This document shows, one piece after another, positions 42,527 through 54,939 of a stretch of 64,000 nucleotides of DNA. The notes below the pieces were generated by a model that ran no database searches, was not told the origin of the DNA, and worked only from the letters and a program-made list of their open reading frames with translations. Position 1 is the stretch's first letter, and each line of letters opens with the position of its first letter. The position numbers and the translations under genes are program-made. The stretch covers positions 397,148-461,147 of the forward strand of contig NZ_JAPZVR010000003.1 in assembly GCF_027622855.1 (NCBI RefSeq), given 5' to 3'. The stretch is from Glycomyces algeriensis (GTDB lineage Bacteria > Actinomycetota > Actinomycetes > Mycobacteriales > Micromonosporaceae).

Positions 42527-42712
42527 CGGCGGCGTCCGGGCGGCCGAGGGTCCGTCCACTCGGACCCTGAGCAGTCATCCGACGCCTGCGCCCCGGTACG
42601 CGGCCATCGCCCCCGCGGTCCCCGGGGCGAGCACCGCGCTCACCGCATCTGAGGGACCCTTCGCGGCGGGTTCCTGCGACAATCGAGTTCCCCCTGACAT
42701 GAAGGACTTGCC

Positions 42713-43423
42713 ATGCCCCAGAACGAACCCCGCCCCGAAGCCGGGCCGGATCCGGTACCCGAGCCCACCGCGGCCCTCCCCGAACCGGAAGCGGCCCCGA
42801 CGCCCCCCACCGCTCCGGAGCAGCGCGCCCCGGCTCCACCCGAGCCACCCGCATCCGTCTTCACCCCCGAACCGGACCCCGCATCCGCTCCGGACCCCGA
42901 AGCCAACGCCGCAGCGGCCCCGCACGAAACCGAGCCCCCTGCAGCCCCCGCATCCGCTTTCACCGCAGCGCCGGCCGCCGATCCGACGCCCTCCCCGTCA
43001 CCCGAGAACACTGCGTTGGAGGCGAACCCCGCAGCCGCGCAAGAGGACGAGGCATCGGGCGCCGCGGAACCCGCGAACACCGCCGCCCCTGCACCGTCGA
43101 CCACCACCGCGCCAGGCTCCCCCGCTCAGCCGCCGCCGCCGTACCCGGCCGCGGCGCCGTACTGGCAGCCGCCGCGCCCCCGCACCAACGGGTTCGCAGT
43201 CGCCGCCCTGGTCGTCGGCATCGTCGGCCTCTGCTTCTGCTTCGGGTTCCTGGCCATCATCTTCGGCAACATCGCGAAGCGGCAGATCGACGCGACCGGC
43301 GAAGCCGGCGCCGGTATGGCCACCGCCGGCATCGTCCTCGGCTGGATCGCCGTCGCCTGGGTCCTGCTCCGAATCATCGTCATCGCCAGCACGGGATCCA
43401 CCTCGACCTCGTTCGGCTACTGA
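42713..43423 (+). CDS. DUF4190-domain membrane protein with Pro/Ala-rich head
   Basis: 236 residues. The first 155 are Pro/Ala/Glu-rich and disordered, ending in PPPPYPAAAPYWQPP. The C-terminal 75 residues are a DUF4190 domain: two membrane helices flanking FGNIAKRQIDATGEAGAGMATAGIVLG. Such proteins are common and uncharacterised in actinobacteria. The start ATG is preceded by GACATGAAGGACTTGCC. No operon partner is evident, and it converges on priA. Confidence 0.85.
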   Translation: MPQNEPRPEAGPDPVPEPTAALPEPEAAPTPPTAPEQRAPAPPEPPASVFTPEPDPASAPDPEANAAAAPHETEPPAAPASAFTAAPAADPTPSPSPENTALEANPAAAQEDEASGAAEPANTAAPAPSTTTAPGSPAQPPPPYPAAAPYWQPPRPRTNGFAVAALVVGIVGLCFCFGFLAIIFGNIAKRQIDATGEAGAGMATAGIVLGWIAVAWVLLRIIVIASTGSTSTSFGY

Positions 43424-43443
43424 CCGCCCGGACCTGCTGGGGC

Positions 43444-45369
43444 TCAGGCGATCTCACGAGGATCGATCTGGACCTTCACCTGCTCGGCCTTCGCACTCGA
43501 ACGCTCGGCGGTCGCCTTCGCGAGCACGCTCGCGAGGGCGGCCCCGTCGCGGCGACGCACCCGCAGCAGCAGCCGCTCCGTCTGCTCATCGACCGGAATC
43601 GGCCCGATGACCTCAGCGCCGAGGTCTGCGGGCAGGTTCGCGGCGATCTTCTCCGCCTCGCCGTTCGGCCCCGTCAACGCCGCGAACTTCATCACCGGCG
43701 GGAAACCGAGCTCGGCCCGCTCGTCCAGCTCCACACGCGCGAACCACGCAGGGTCCCAACGGATCAGCGCCTGCACCACCGGCAGGCCGCCATCGGCCGT
43801 CACCACGGCGGTGCCCGTAGGGGCGCACAGCGACACCGCGTTCATCCAGATCCGCAGCGCCTCTTCAGAAGCCGTCAACTCCGCCCGGGTCAACTGCGCC
43901 CACGTGTCCAGCAGCAGCACCGCACCGTAGCCATGCGGCGCCGTCGGCTCCACCCCCGGCGTGGACACGACGATGCGCCGACCCTCCGGGATCACGCCGA
44001 GCCGCTCCGAAGCGTTCGACTCGACCACCTCGACCCCCGGAAAGGCGCTCGCCAGCTCCTCCGCGGTCCGCGCCGCACCGATCACGACCGCCCTGATCTG
44101 CGTCGACCCGCACTCCTTGCACCGGTACTGCTCGTCGACCCGGCCGCACCACGTGCACACCGGCGGCCTGCGCGGCCCCGTGAGCCGCAGCGGCCCAGTG
44201 CATTCCGGGCACAGCGCGCGCGTGCGGCAGCGCTGGCAGGACACGGCCGGAACGTAGCCCCGGCGCGGCACCTGCAGCAGTACGGGCAGGTCGGCGTTCA
44301 GCGCGGTCCGCGCGGCTTCCCAAGCGACCGTTGGCAATCGCGCCGTCGAGCTCGACGGGTCCGCCGCGAGGTCGGCGTCGTCGCCGATCGGCACGACCCT
44401 CGGCGCTGCGGCGCGGAGCGCGTCGCGCTCGCCTACAGCGGAGATCGCCCACCCGGTCTCGACCAGCAGCTGCGCCTGCGGTGTGCGCGAGAAGCCGCCG
44501 ACCACGCAGGCGGCCCCGGCCAGTTCGGCGCGGGTCAGCAGCACGTCGCGGGCGTGCGGCTGCGGCGCGTGGAGGCTCGTCAGGTTCTTGTCGCCGTCGT
44601 CCCACACCGCCACGAGTCCGAGGTCCGCCACCGGTGCGAGCATCGCGACCTGCGTGCCCGCGACGACGCGGACCTCGCCGCGCAGGGCCTTGAGGAAGGA
44701 CCGGTAGCGCGGCGTCGGGCCCATGGCGTTCGAGAGCGTCACGTGCCGGTCCGGGCCGAGCACGGCGGCCAGCGCCGCATCGAGCCGTTCCAGGTCGTAC
44801 TGGTCGGGCACGACCAGTACGGCCCCGCGCCCGGCGGCGGCAGCGGTCGCGGCGGCCTCGGCGAGCCGGGTCGGCCAGTCCTCGCCGGGGATCGCGCTCC
44901 AGACGATGCGGGGCGGTTTGCCTTCGCGCACCGCGCGCAGGAATGCCTCGCCAGCGATATATCTATTCCAGTGAGTCGTATTCGGCGCGTCCACCGGCTG
45001 CGGTTCGGCCGGCGCCTCCTTCTCGACCCGGAGCCTGCGCTCGGGCAGGGCGAGGCGCAGCACGTCCGCCAGGTTGCCCGCGTAGCGGTCCGCGACGCGG
45101 CGCGCGGCGGCCGCCACCTCGGCGGTGAGGACCGGGCCCGGGGGCACCACTTCGAGGACCGGCAGGACCTTCCCGGTGAAGTCCGTGCGGTCCCGCAGCT
45201 CCATCACGGTGGCCTTGAGCTTGCGGCCGCTGAAGCGCACCGCGACACGGCAGCCGGGCTGCACCTCGTCGAGGAGTTCGACCGGCACACGGTAGTCGAA
45301 AAGCTGGTTGAGCTGCGGCAACGGGTGGTCTACGCAGACCGCTGCGTATCGTGCCGGGGACTCGTCCAT
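43444..45369 (-). CDS. priA: primosomal protein N', helicase-degenerate type
   Basis: 641 residues. The N-terminal DNA-binding domain (VDHPLPQLNQLFDYRVP) and the two zinc-binding clusters (CQRC...CPEC and CTWC...CKEC) are conserved. The Walker A of the helicase core, normally GVTGSGKT, is replaced by AIPGEDWP (about 159-166), as is usual in actinobacteria, so it probably restarts replication without unwinding DNA. The helicase-fold remnant includes AVWDDGDKNL. It ends the long housekeeping run after metK, with repeat relative F in between. Confidence 0.93.
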   Translation of the reverse strand: MDESPARYAAVCVDHPLPQLNQLFDYRVPVELLDEVQPGCRVAVRFSGRKLKATVMELRDRTDFTGKVLPVLEVVPPGPVLTAEVAAAARRVADRYAGNLADVLRLALPERRLRVEKEAPAEPQPVDAPNTTHWNRYIAGEAFLRAVREGKPPRIVWSAIPGEDWPTRLAEAAATAAAAGRGAVLVVPDQYDLERLDAALAAVLGPDRHVTLSNAMGPTPRYRSFLKALRGEVRVVAGTQVAMLAPVADLGLVAVWDDGDKNLTSLHAPQPHARDVLLTRAELAGAACVVGGFSRTPQAQLLVETGWAISAVGERDALRAAAPRVVPIGDDADLAADPSSSTARLPTVAWEAARTALNADLPVLLQVPRRGYVPAVSCQRCRTRALCPECTGPLRLTGPRRPPVCTWCGRVDEQYRCKECGSTQIRAVVIGAARTAEELASAFPGVEVVESNASERLGVIPEGRRIVVSTPGVEPTAPHGYGAVLLLDTWAQLTRAELTASEEALRIWMNAVSLCAPTGTAVVTADGGLPVVQALIRWDPAWFARVELDERAELGFPPVMKFAALTGPNGEAEKIAANLPADLGAEVIGPIPVDEQTERLLLRVRRRDGAALASVLAKATAERSSAKAEQVKVQIDPREIA

Positions 45370-45431
45370 CCGTCAGTTATACCCGTAGCCCCCGACGCCC
45401 GGATCGGGTCCGGGCGGCGCGTCAGGGGCGG

Positions 45432-45513
45432 ATCTGGCAAGGCTCGTGAGGAGCTAGTACGACAGCGCAGCGAAGCGGAGCGGTACTTGCGACGAGCGAG
45501 CCGCAGTCCAGAT
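45432..45513. repeat. relative of the dispersed palindromic element (copy F)
   Basis: 82-bp imperfect palindrome closed by ATCTGG / CCAGAT with inner GGCTCG / CGAGCC and AGTAC / GTACT pairs. It shares the 13-mer GACAGCGCAGCGA (45461-45473) with copy A. It lies between metK and priA. Confidence 0.6.
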
Positions 45514-45542
45514 TCGTTCCTGGCGTGCCGCCCGGGCTCGAT

Positions 45543-46736
45543 CTAGTTCACGGCCTCTTTCAGTGCCGCGGCGCGGTCGGTGGCTTCCCAGGTGAACTCG
45601 GGGAGCTCGCGGCCGAAGTGGCCGTATGCGGCGGTCCTGGAGTAGATCGGCCGGATCAGGTTGAGGTCGCGGATGATCGCGGCCGGGCGCAGGTCGAAGA
45701 CCTCGAGCACGGCGCGCTCGATGCGCGCGGGGTCGACGGTCTCGGTGCCCTGCGCGTCGACCGCGACACTGACCGGCTTGGCCTTGCCGATCGCGTACGC
45801 GACCTGGACCTCGCAGCGCTCGGCGAGCCCGGCGGCCACGACGTTCTTCGCCACCCAGCGCGCGGCGTACGCGGCCGAGCGGTCGACCTTCGACGGGTCC
45901 TTGCCGGAGAACGCGCCGCCGCCGTGGCGGGCGTAGCCGCCGTAGGTGTCGACGATGATCTTGCGGCCGGTGAGGCCGGCGTCGCCCATCGGACCGCCGA
46001 TCTCGAAGCGGCCGGTGGGGTTCACCAGCAGGTGGTAGCCCTCGGTATCGAGGTCGAGCCCGGCGACGACCGGCGCGATCACGTGCTCGGCGACGTCGGG
46101 CGACAGCAGCGAGTCGAGCGAGATGTCGGGCGCGTGCTGGCTCGAGACGACCACGGTGTCCAGGCGCACCGGCTTGTTGCCCTCGTATTCGATGGTGACC
46201 TGGGTCTTGCCGTCCGGGCGCAGGTACGGCACGGTGCCGTCCTTGCGGACCTCGGTGAGGCGCTGGGAGAGCCGGTGCGCCAAGGCGATCGGCAGCGGCA
46301 TGAGCTCAGGGGTCTCACGGCACGCGAAGCCGAACATGAGGCCCTGGTCGCCCGCGCCCTGCAGGTCCATCTCGTCGATGTCGCCGGAGTCGATGCGGGA
46401 CTCCCAGGCCTTGTCGACGCCCTGGGCGATGTCGGGGCTCTGGCCGCCGATCGAGACGTTCACGCCGCACGAGGCGCCGTCGAAGCCCTTCTTGGAGGAG
46501 TCGTACCCGATCGCCAGGATCGTGTCGCGCACGATCCGGGGGATGTCCGCGTACGCGCGGGTCGTGACCTCGCCCGCCACATGCACCTGACCGGTGGTGA
46601 TGAGGGTTTCGACCGCGACCCGACTGGAGGGGTCCTCCGTGAGCAGCGCGTCCAGGATCCCATCGGAGATCTGGTCGGCGATCTTGTCCGGGTGGCCCTC
46701 GGTGACCGACTCGGAGGTGAACAGGCGACGTGCCAC
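45543..46736 (-). CDS. metK: S-adenosylmethionine synthetase
   Basis: Makes SAM from methionine and ATP. It has 397 residues with three homologous domains. The ATP motif GHPDKIADQ is near residue 15; [20 protein letters not shown] and the P-loop-like [16 protein letters not shown] are all intact. The start is the GTG at 46736 with GAGGAG 5 bp upstream; an in-frame ATG at 46757 lacks a site. It lies about 115 bp downstream of coaBC on the same strand. Confidence 0.97.
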   Translation of the reverse strand: MARRLFTSESVTEGHPDKIADQISDGILDALLTEDPSSRVAVETLITTGQVHVAGEVTTRAYADIPRIVRDTILAIGYDSSKKGFDGASCGVNVSIGGQSPDIAQGVDKAWESRIDSGDIDEMDLQGAGDQGLMFGFACRETPELMPLPIALAHRLSQRLTEVRKDGTVPYLRPDGKTQVTIEYEGNKPVRLDTVVVSSQHAPDISLDSLLSPDVAEHVIAPVVAGLDLDTEGYHLLVNPTGRFEIGGPMGDAGLTGRKIIVDTYGGYARHGGGAFSGKDPSKVDRSAAYAARWVAKNVVAAGLAERCEVQVAYAIGKAKPVSVAVDAQGTETVDPARIERAVLEVFDLRPAAIIRDLNLIRPIYSRTAAYGHFGRELPEFTWEATDRAAALKEAVN

Positions 46737-46852
46737 GGCACTCCTCAACACTTCCACACCGCCAAGCGGCGCTCATTCGACTGACTTCGCAGCTCACAAG
46801 TCTATGCGCTGAAGATCTTCCCACCAAGTCGGCACGCGTCGGTCACGCGGTG

Positions 46853-48043
46853 TCAATCGCGTCCACTGAGCGGGAGTCGCGCTGACACGGCGTCCCAGAT
46901 GGCGTCGGCCACGACCTCCTTCGAGGCGTGCTCGCGGACGTCGACTTCGCCACGTTCGTCGAACACGGTGACCGAGTTCTCGGCCGCGCCGAACACGGCC
47001 CCGCCTGAGACGTCGTTGAGGACCACCAGGTCGGCGCCTTTGGCCTCGCGCTTGCGCATAGCGTGCTCCGGGCCGTCGTGGGTCTCGGCCGCGAACACGA
47101 CGAGCACCTGGTCGGCGCGCTTCTCGCGGCCGACCGCCGCGGCGATGTCCGCTGTGCTGGTCAGGGCCAGGTCGAGGTCGCCCTTGCGCTTGAGCTTGCG
47201 GTCCGAGGCCGCCTTCGGCGTGAAGTCGGCGGGCGCGGCGGCGAGCACCGCGGCGTCGGCCTCGGCGGCGGCCTTCACGGTGGCGTCGTACAGCTCGCCG
47301 GTCGTGGAGACGCGCTCGACGCTGATCCCCGCCGGCAGCGGCGCGTCGATGTGGGCGGCGATGAGGTGCACCTCGGCGCCGCGCGCGGCGGCGGCCGCGG
47401 CGAGGGCGATGCCCTGCCTGCCTGAAGAGTGGTTGCCGATGAACCGCACCGGGTCGATCGGCTCGCGGGTCCCGCCGGCGGTCACGAGGACCTTGCGGCC
47501 CACCAGGTCCCGCGCCGGAGACGTCAGGAAGCCCTTGATCAGCGCGAAGAGCGACTCGGGCTCGGGCAGGCGCCCGGGGCCCGTGTCGGCGCCCGTGAGG
47601 CGGCCCGAATCGGGCTCGACGACATGGTTCCCGCGCTCGCGCAGGATCGCGACGTTGGCGCGCGTGGCCGCGTGCTCCCACATCTCCGTGTGCATCGCCG
47701 GGGCGAACACGACGGGGCAGGTCGCGGTCAGCAGCGTGGTGGTGAGGAGGTCGTCCGCGCGGCCGTGCGCGGCCCGCGCGAGCAGGTCGGCGGTCGCCGG
47801 GGCGACCACCACGAGGTCGGCCTGGCGGCCGAGCCTGACGTGCTTCACCTCGGACACGTCGGAGAAGACGCCGGAAGCCACCCGGTGGCCCGAAAGGGCC
47901 TCCCAGGTGGCTTCACCGACGAACTTGAGCGCCGCTTCAGTGGGAACCACATGGACGTCGTGTCCGGATTCCTTGAGGAGGCGGAGCAGTATGCAGGCCT
48001 TGTAGGCGGCGATGCCGCCCGACACGCCCAGGACGATGTTCAC
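46853..48043 (-). CDS. coaBC: bifunctional phosphopantothenoylcysteine decarboxylase / phosphopantothenate-cysteine ligase
   Basis: Two consecutive steps of coenzyme A synthesis. It has 396 residues. The N-terminal flavin-dependent CoaC domain (about 1-180) has GVSGGIAAYKA, the APATADLLARAAHGRADDLL segment and APAMHTEMW. The C-terminal CoaB ligase (about 185-396) has VTAGGTREPIDPVRFIGNHSSGRQG. Placement after rpoZ is conserved in actinobacteria. Ligase, decarboxylase and flavin motifs are intact. Confidence 0.97.
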   Translation of the reverse strand: MNIVLGVSGGIAAYKACILLRLLKESGHDVHVVPTEAALKFVGEATWEALSGHRVASGVFSDVSEVKHVRLGRQADLVVVAPATADLLARAAHGRADDLLTTTLLTATCPVVFAPAMHTEMWEHAATRANVAILRERGNHVVEPDSGRLTGADTGPGRLPEPESLFALIKGFLTSPARDLVGRKVLVTAGGTREPIDPVRFIGNHSSGRQGIALAAAAAARGAEVHLIAAHIDAPLPAGISVERVSTTGELYDATVKAAAEADAAVLAAAPADFTPKAASDRKLKRKGDLDLALTSTADIAAAVGREKRADQVLVVFAAETHDGPEHAMRKREAKGADLVVLNDVSGGAVFGAAENSVTVFDERGEVDVREHASKEVVADAIWDAVSARLPLSGRD

Positions 48044-48076
48044 GCGCGAATCCTACGCCGCGGTGCCGTCCGACGC

Positions 48077-48349
48077 CTAAGCGTCGGGGTCGTCGAACGC
48101 CTTCGTCTCGAGCAGGCCCTTGTCGAGCTCGCGCATGGCGATCGACAGCGGCTTCTCCTCGGGAGTGGTCTCGACGAGCGGGCCGACGTACTCGAGCAGG
48201 CCTTCGCCCAGCTGCGAGTAGTACGCGTTGATCTGGCGCGCGCGCTTTGCCGAGTAGATGACCAGCTGGTACTTCGACTGGCTCTTCTCGAGCAGGTCGT
48301 CGATCGGCGGATTGGTGATGCCGACCGGGTCGGCGACAGTCCCTGACAC
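48077..48349 (-). CDS. rpoZ: RNA polymerase omega subunit
   Basis: 90 residues. The omega core ([32 protein letters not shown]) is complete; the C-terminus ends in acidic [19 protein letters not shown]. It helps fold beta-prime into polymerase. The start is a GTG at 48349. The gene lies between gmk and coaBC, the standard gmk-rpoZ-coaBC order. Confidence 0.95.
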   Translation of the reverse strand: MSGTVADPVGITNPPIDDLLEKSQSKYQLVIYSAKRARQINAYYSQLGEGLLEYVGPLVETTPEEKPLSIAMRELDKGLLETKAFDDPDA

Positions 48350-48402
48350 GTGTAATCCTTCGTGTGCGACTCGTGTTGCTCAGAGGCCCGGTGTGCCGGA
48401 CC

Positions 48403-49014
48403 TCAGTTGTGGCTCGCCAGCTTCGCCGAAGCGTAAGCGGGGGAACTGAGCAACTCTACCAGCTCGGCGGCCGCCTGCTCGATCGACACATTCGTGACTG
48501 TGTGATCGAACTCGGCCTCCGCGGCGAGCTCTTGGCGGGCGGCGTCCAGGCGGCGCGCGATCGTGGCCTCGTCCTCGGTTCCGCGCCCGGTGAGGCGGCG
48601 GACGAGTTCGTCCCACGACGGCGGCGCCAGGAACACCAGTTGGGCGTCGTGCATGGCCCGGCGGACCTGGCGGGCGCCCTGCAGTTCGATCTCCAGCAGC
48701 GCCGGGAGTCCGGCGCGCAGGCGCTCCTCGACCGGGCCGCGGGGGGTTCCGTAGAGGTTCCCCGCGTAGGAGGCCCACTCAAGGAACTCCCCCGCGGCGA
48801 TCATCGACTCGAACTGCTCGGTCGACACGAAGTGGTAGTCGGCGCCATCGGCCTCACCCGGGCGAGGCTTGCGGGTAGTGCAGCTCACGGAGAGCCAGAC
48901 CCACGGGTAGTACTCCTGGATGAGGGCCTTGACGCTGCCCTTGCCGACCCCGGAAGGGCCCGACAGCACCGTGAGGCGCTGGGCCAGGGCTGCGTGGTGA
49001 CGATCGATGTTCAC
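48403..49014 (-). CDS. gmk: guanylate kinase
   Basis: Phosphorylates GMP to GDP. It has 203 residues with P-loop [10 protein letters not shown] (about 18-27), the GMP-binding [15 protein letters not shown], and DIE-like [13 protein letters not shown]. The last codons (SAKLASHN) derive from a variant of the 18-bp repeat core found elsewhere in the window, so the normal C-terminus was probably altered by that sequence. It lies 20 bp after mihF. Confidence 0.95.
   Translation of the reverse strand: MNIDRHHAALAQRLTVLSGPSGVGKGSVKALIQEYYPWVWLSVSCTTRKPRPGEADGADYHFVSTEQFESMIAAGEFLEWASYAGNLYGTPRGPVEERLRAGLPALLEIELQGARQVRRAMHDAQLVFLAPPSWDELVRRLTGRGTEDEATIARRLDAARQELAAEAEFDHTVTNVSIEQAAAELVELLSSPAYASAKLASHN
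48411..48428 (+). repeat. repeat-core variant inside the 3' end of gmk
   Basis: GGCTCGCCAGCTTCGCCG differs from the 18-bp core at one base. On the gmk strand it encodes part of the C-terminal SAKLASHN. The same residues (SAKLAS) appear when the core is read in copies A and B. Confidence 0.6.
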
Positions 49015-49034
49015 GCGACTACTACTACCCGAAC

Positions 49035-49358
49035 TTAGGCCTGGTCGCCCTTGAATTCATCCAGAAGCGCGGCGCGCTGGTGCTCGCCGAGGCCGCGCAG
49101 CCGACGGGAGTCGGCGATCTTGAGCTTCTCCATGATCTGGGTGGCGCGCTTGTCGCCGATGCCGGGGAGGGCCTTGAGCACGGCCGAGACCTTCATCTTG
49201 CCCGAGATGTCGTCGGTGGCAGCGGACTTGAGGACCGCTTCCAGGGTGGTCTCGCCCGACTTCAGCTTCTCCTTGAGCTCGGCGCGGGCCTTGCGGGCCG
49301 CGGCGGCCTTCTCGAGGGCTGCAGCGCGCTGTTCCGGAGTCAGTTTAGGGAGCGGCAC
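49035..49358 (-). CDS. mihF: actinobacterial integration host factor
   Basis: 107 residues, the size of mIHF/sIHF. The N-terminal helix [31 protein letters not shown] is followed by the helix-two-turns-helix region ([35 protein letters not shown]). It binds DNA without sequence stringency and shapes the nucleoid. The GTG at 49358 follows AAGGAG. A 149-bp gap separates it from pyrF, so it may have its own promoter. It heads mihF-gmk-rpoZ. Confidence 0.95.
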   Translation of the reverse strand: MPLPKLTPEQRAAALEKAAAARKARAELKEKLKSGETTLEAVLKSAATDDISGKMKVSAVLKALPGIGDKRATQIMEKLKIADSRRLRGLGEHQRAALLDEFKGDQA

Positions 49359-49507
49359 GGGGTCTCCTTGCAGTCGATGGTTTCTGTCCCTGTGGACCTT
49401 GACGTGCGGGTATCGCTGAAGCATACCCAGCTCGGGAACGGTAACCCCAGCGTCCGACACGCCTGCGACCGGGGGTGGGGCAAATTTCGGGCCCCTAAAA
49501 CGCGGGT

Positions 49508-50425
49508 TTATTCCCCCATCGCGGCGCGGCATTCCTCCTGCAGCGCCTCGACGGCGGTGCGAATGCTCGCCACGGCTGGCCCCGGCTGTGCGATTTGTCG
49601 GGAATAGGACGGGATTGCGAAGTTCGTTGCCGCGCCGAGGACGCGCGGAAGATCACTCGGACGCCCGCCTTGGGCGCCCATGCCCGGGACCAGGATGGGG
49701 CCGTTGAACTGGGACAGGTCGTGAGCGGTGTCACGTTGCCGCACGGTGGTGTGCGTGATTCCGTAAGTCGACTCACGCAGGCGCGCCTCGCCTTCGGAGG
49801 CGCAGGCCCCGATGGTGGCGCCCATGACGATGCCGAAGGAGCCCATGGGCTCGGCGTCGCCGTTCTGCTCGTTCACCTCGTCGATGATCCCCTGGGCCAC
49901 GGACTTGCCGTCGCGGCGCTTGGCCATCTGCACCTGCTTGCCCTCGGGGTTCGAGGTGCGGGCCAGCACGAACAGGCCCTTGCCGTGCGCGCCGGCGAGG
50001 TCGAACGCGGGCTGGAGCGAGCCGGTGCCGAGGAACGGGCTCACCGTGATCGCGTCGACCGCGAGCGGCGAGGCCGGGTCGAGGTAGGCCTGGGCGTAAG
50101 CGGCCATCGTGGAGCCGATGTCGCCGCGCTTGACGTCGAGGATGACGAGCGCCCCCGCCCGGCGGGACTCCGCGATCACCCGTTCGAGGAGGGCGATGCC
50201 GCCCGAGCCGAACCGCTCGTAGAACGCCGACTGCGGCTTGATGAACGCGCACGACTCGGCCGCGGCCTCCACGAGCGTCATCGCGAAGCGCTCGGCCCCG
50301 GCCAGGTCGTCGTCGAGCCCCCAGTGCTGCAGGAGCGCGCCGTGCGGGTCGATCCCGGCGCACAGGGGGCCGCGTACCTGCGAGAGGTGGTGGGCCCGGG
50401 AGCCGAAATCCTTGTTGGTAGGCAT
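49508..50425 (-). CDS. pyrF: orotidine-5'-phosphate decarboxylase (type 2)
   Basis: Last step of UMP synthesis. It has 305 residues, the long actinobacterial type. GIDPHG near residue 25, then LDVKRGDIGSTMAAYAQAY with the catalytic Lys/Asp set, and LVPGMGAQGG for phosphate binding. The ATG at 50425 has AAGGA at good distance; an in-frame upstream ATG overlaps pyrD and is rejected. Confidence 0.96.
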   Translation of the reverse strand: MPTNKDFGSRAHHLSQVRGPLCAGIDPHGALLQHWGLDDDLAGAERFAMTLVEAAAESCAFIKPQSAFYERFGSGGIALLERVIAESRRAGALVILDVKRGDIGSTMAAYAQAYLDPASPLAVDAITVSPFLGTGSLQPAFDLAGAHGKGLFVLARTSNPEGKQVQMAKRRDGKSVAQGIIDEVNEQNGDAEPMGSFGIVMGATIGACASEGEARLRESTYGITHTTVRQRDTAHDLSQFNGPILVPGMGAQGGRPSDLPRVLGAATNFAIPSYSRQIAQPGPAVASIRTAVEALQEECRAAMGE

Positions 50426-50456
50426 GGCATTCCTTAAAAGGTTCAGGCTTGAGAGG

Positions 50457-51545
50457 TCAGGCTCGTCGTCGGCTGGACTGCGGGGTGCGGGCGCCCTTGC
50501 GGGCGGAGGATCGGTAGCGGCGCACACTGCTGCGCACCAGGCCGGGACCGTTGTACACCAGGCCCGAGTAGAGCTGCACGAGGCTCGCGCCCGCGTCGAA
50601 CATCGCCTGCGCGTCGTCGGCGGTCATGATCCCGCCCGAGCCGATGATCGGCAGCGCCCCGTTCGTCTCGCGGTGCACGAACCGCACGATCTCGCGCGAG
50701 ACCTGCGTCAGCGGCTTGCCGGACATGCCGCCGGGCTCGGCCGCGATCGCGTCGTCGCTCGGGTCCACGCCGTCGCGGCCGAGGGTCGTGTTCGTGGCGA
50801 TCACGCCCGCGACCCCGGTCTCGAGGCAGACCTCCAGGAGTTCGGCCATGGCGGGCTCGGTGAGGTCGGGCGCGATCTTGACCATGAGCGGCCGCGCCGG
50901 GCGCCCGGCCGCCAGGCGCGCGCCCTCGGTGCGCAGCGCGCCGAGCAGGGCGCGCAGGGCGCCCGCGTCCTGGAGCTGGCGCAGCCCCGGCGTGTTGGGC
51001 GAGGAGACGTTGATGGCGATGTAGTCCGCGAAGGGATAGAGGAACCGCAGCGAGATGAGGTAGTCCTCGATCGCGCCCTCGAGCGGCACGGCCTTGGACT
51101 TGCCGATGCTGATCCCCAGCGGGCAGTTCACGGCCGGCGCGGAGGTGAGCTGCGCGGCCAGCGCCTGCGCGCCGAGGTTGTTGAAGCCCATGCGGTTGAC
51201 GATGCCCTCGGAGCGGCGCATGCGGAACATGCGGGGCTGGGGGTTGCCGGGCTGGGGCTGGGCGGTCACGGTGCCGATCTCGGCGAACCCGAAGCCGAGG
51301 GCGGGCCAGGCGCCGGTGGCGACGCCGTTCTTGTCCATGCCCGCGGCGAGGCCGATGGGGTTGGGGAAGGGGATTCCGCAGACGGTGACGGGGGCGTTGA
51401 GCTGGTTGATCTTGATGAGCGCGTTCCGGGCCTGTCGCTGGGTGGACAGGCGGGTGAGCCAGCGCAGGGTGAATTCGTGCGCTCGCTCGGCGTCGCCGCC
51501 TCCGGTCCGGAACAGGACGGGGCGGGCCAGTTTCTGGTACAGCAT
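50457..51545 (-). CDS. pyrD: dihydroorotate dehydrogenase, class 2 (quinone-dependent)
   Basis: Oxidises dihydroorotate to orotate at the membrane with quinone as acceptor. It has 362 residues. An N-terminal amphipathic helix ([11 protein letters not shown]) anchors it; the FMN barrel has [12 protein letters not shown] (catalytic Ser) and VKIAPDL. The ATG at 51545 has AGGA at 6-bp spacing; an ATG two codons earlier is also possible. A 17-bp-stem hairpin separates it from carB. Confidence 0.95.
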   Translation of the reverse strand: MLYQKLARPVLFRTGGGDAERAHEFTLRWLTRLSTQRQARNALIKINQLNAPVTVCGIPFPNPIGLAAGMDKNGVATGAWPALGFGFAEIGTVTAQPQPGNPQPRMFRMRRSEGIVNRMGFNNLGAQALAAQLTSAPAVNCPLGISIGKSKAVPLEGAIEDYLISLRFLYPFADYIAINVSSPNTPGLRQLQDAGALRALLGALRTEGARLAAGRPARPLMVKIAPDLTEPAMAELLEVCLETGVAGVIATNTTLGRDGVDPSDDAIAAEPGGMSGKPLTQVSREIVRFVHRETNGALPIIGSGGIMTADDAQAMFDAGASLVQLYSGLVYNGPGLVRSSVRRYRSSARKGARTPQSSRRRA

Positions 51546-51566
51546 GCTCATTCCTGTATACGTCAA

Positions 51567-51616
51567 TTCGCCGGGTGAGCGACTCGGCTACGCCGTGCGG
51601 TCGCTCACCCGGCGAA
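51567..51616. promoter_or_regulatory. long hairpin between carB and pyrD
   Basis: 17-bp perfect inverted repeat TTCGCCGGGTGAGCGAC / GTCGCTCACCCGGCGAA with a 16-bp loop, filling the 76-bp gap. No T run follows. In the transcript it could attenuate or protect the mRNA between carB and pyrD. Confidence 0.75.
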
Positions 51617-51621
51617 GGTTA

Positions 51622-54931
<3,310 letters not shown>

Positions 54932-54939
<8 letters not shown>

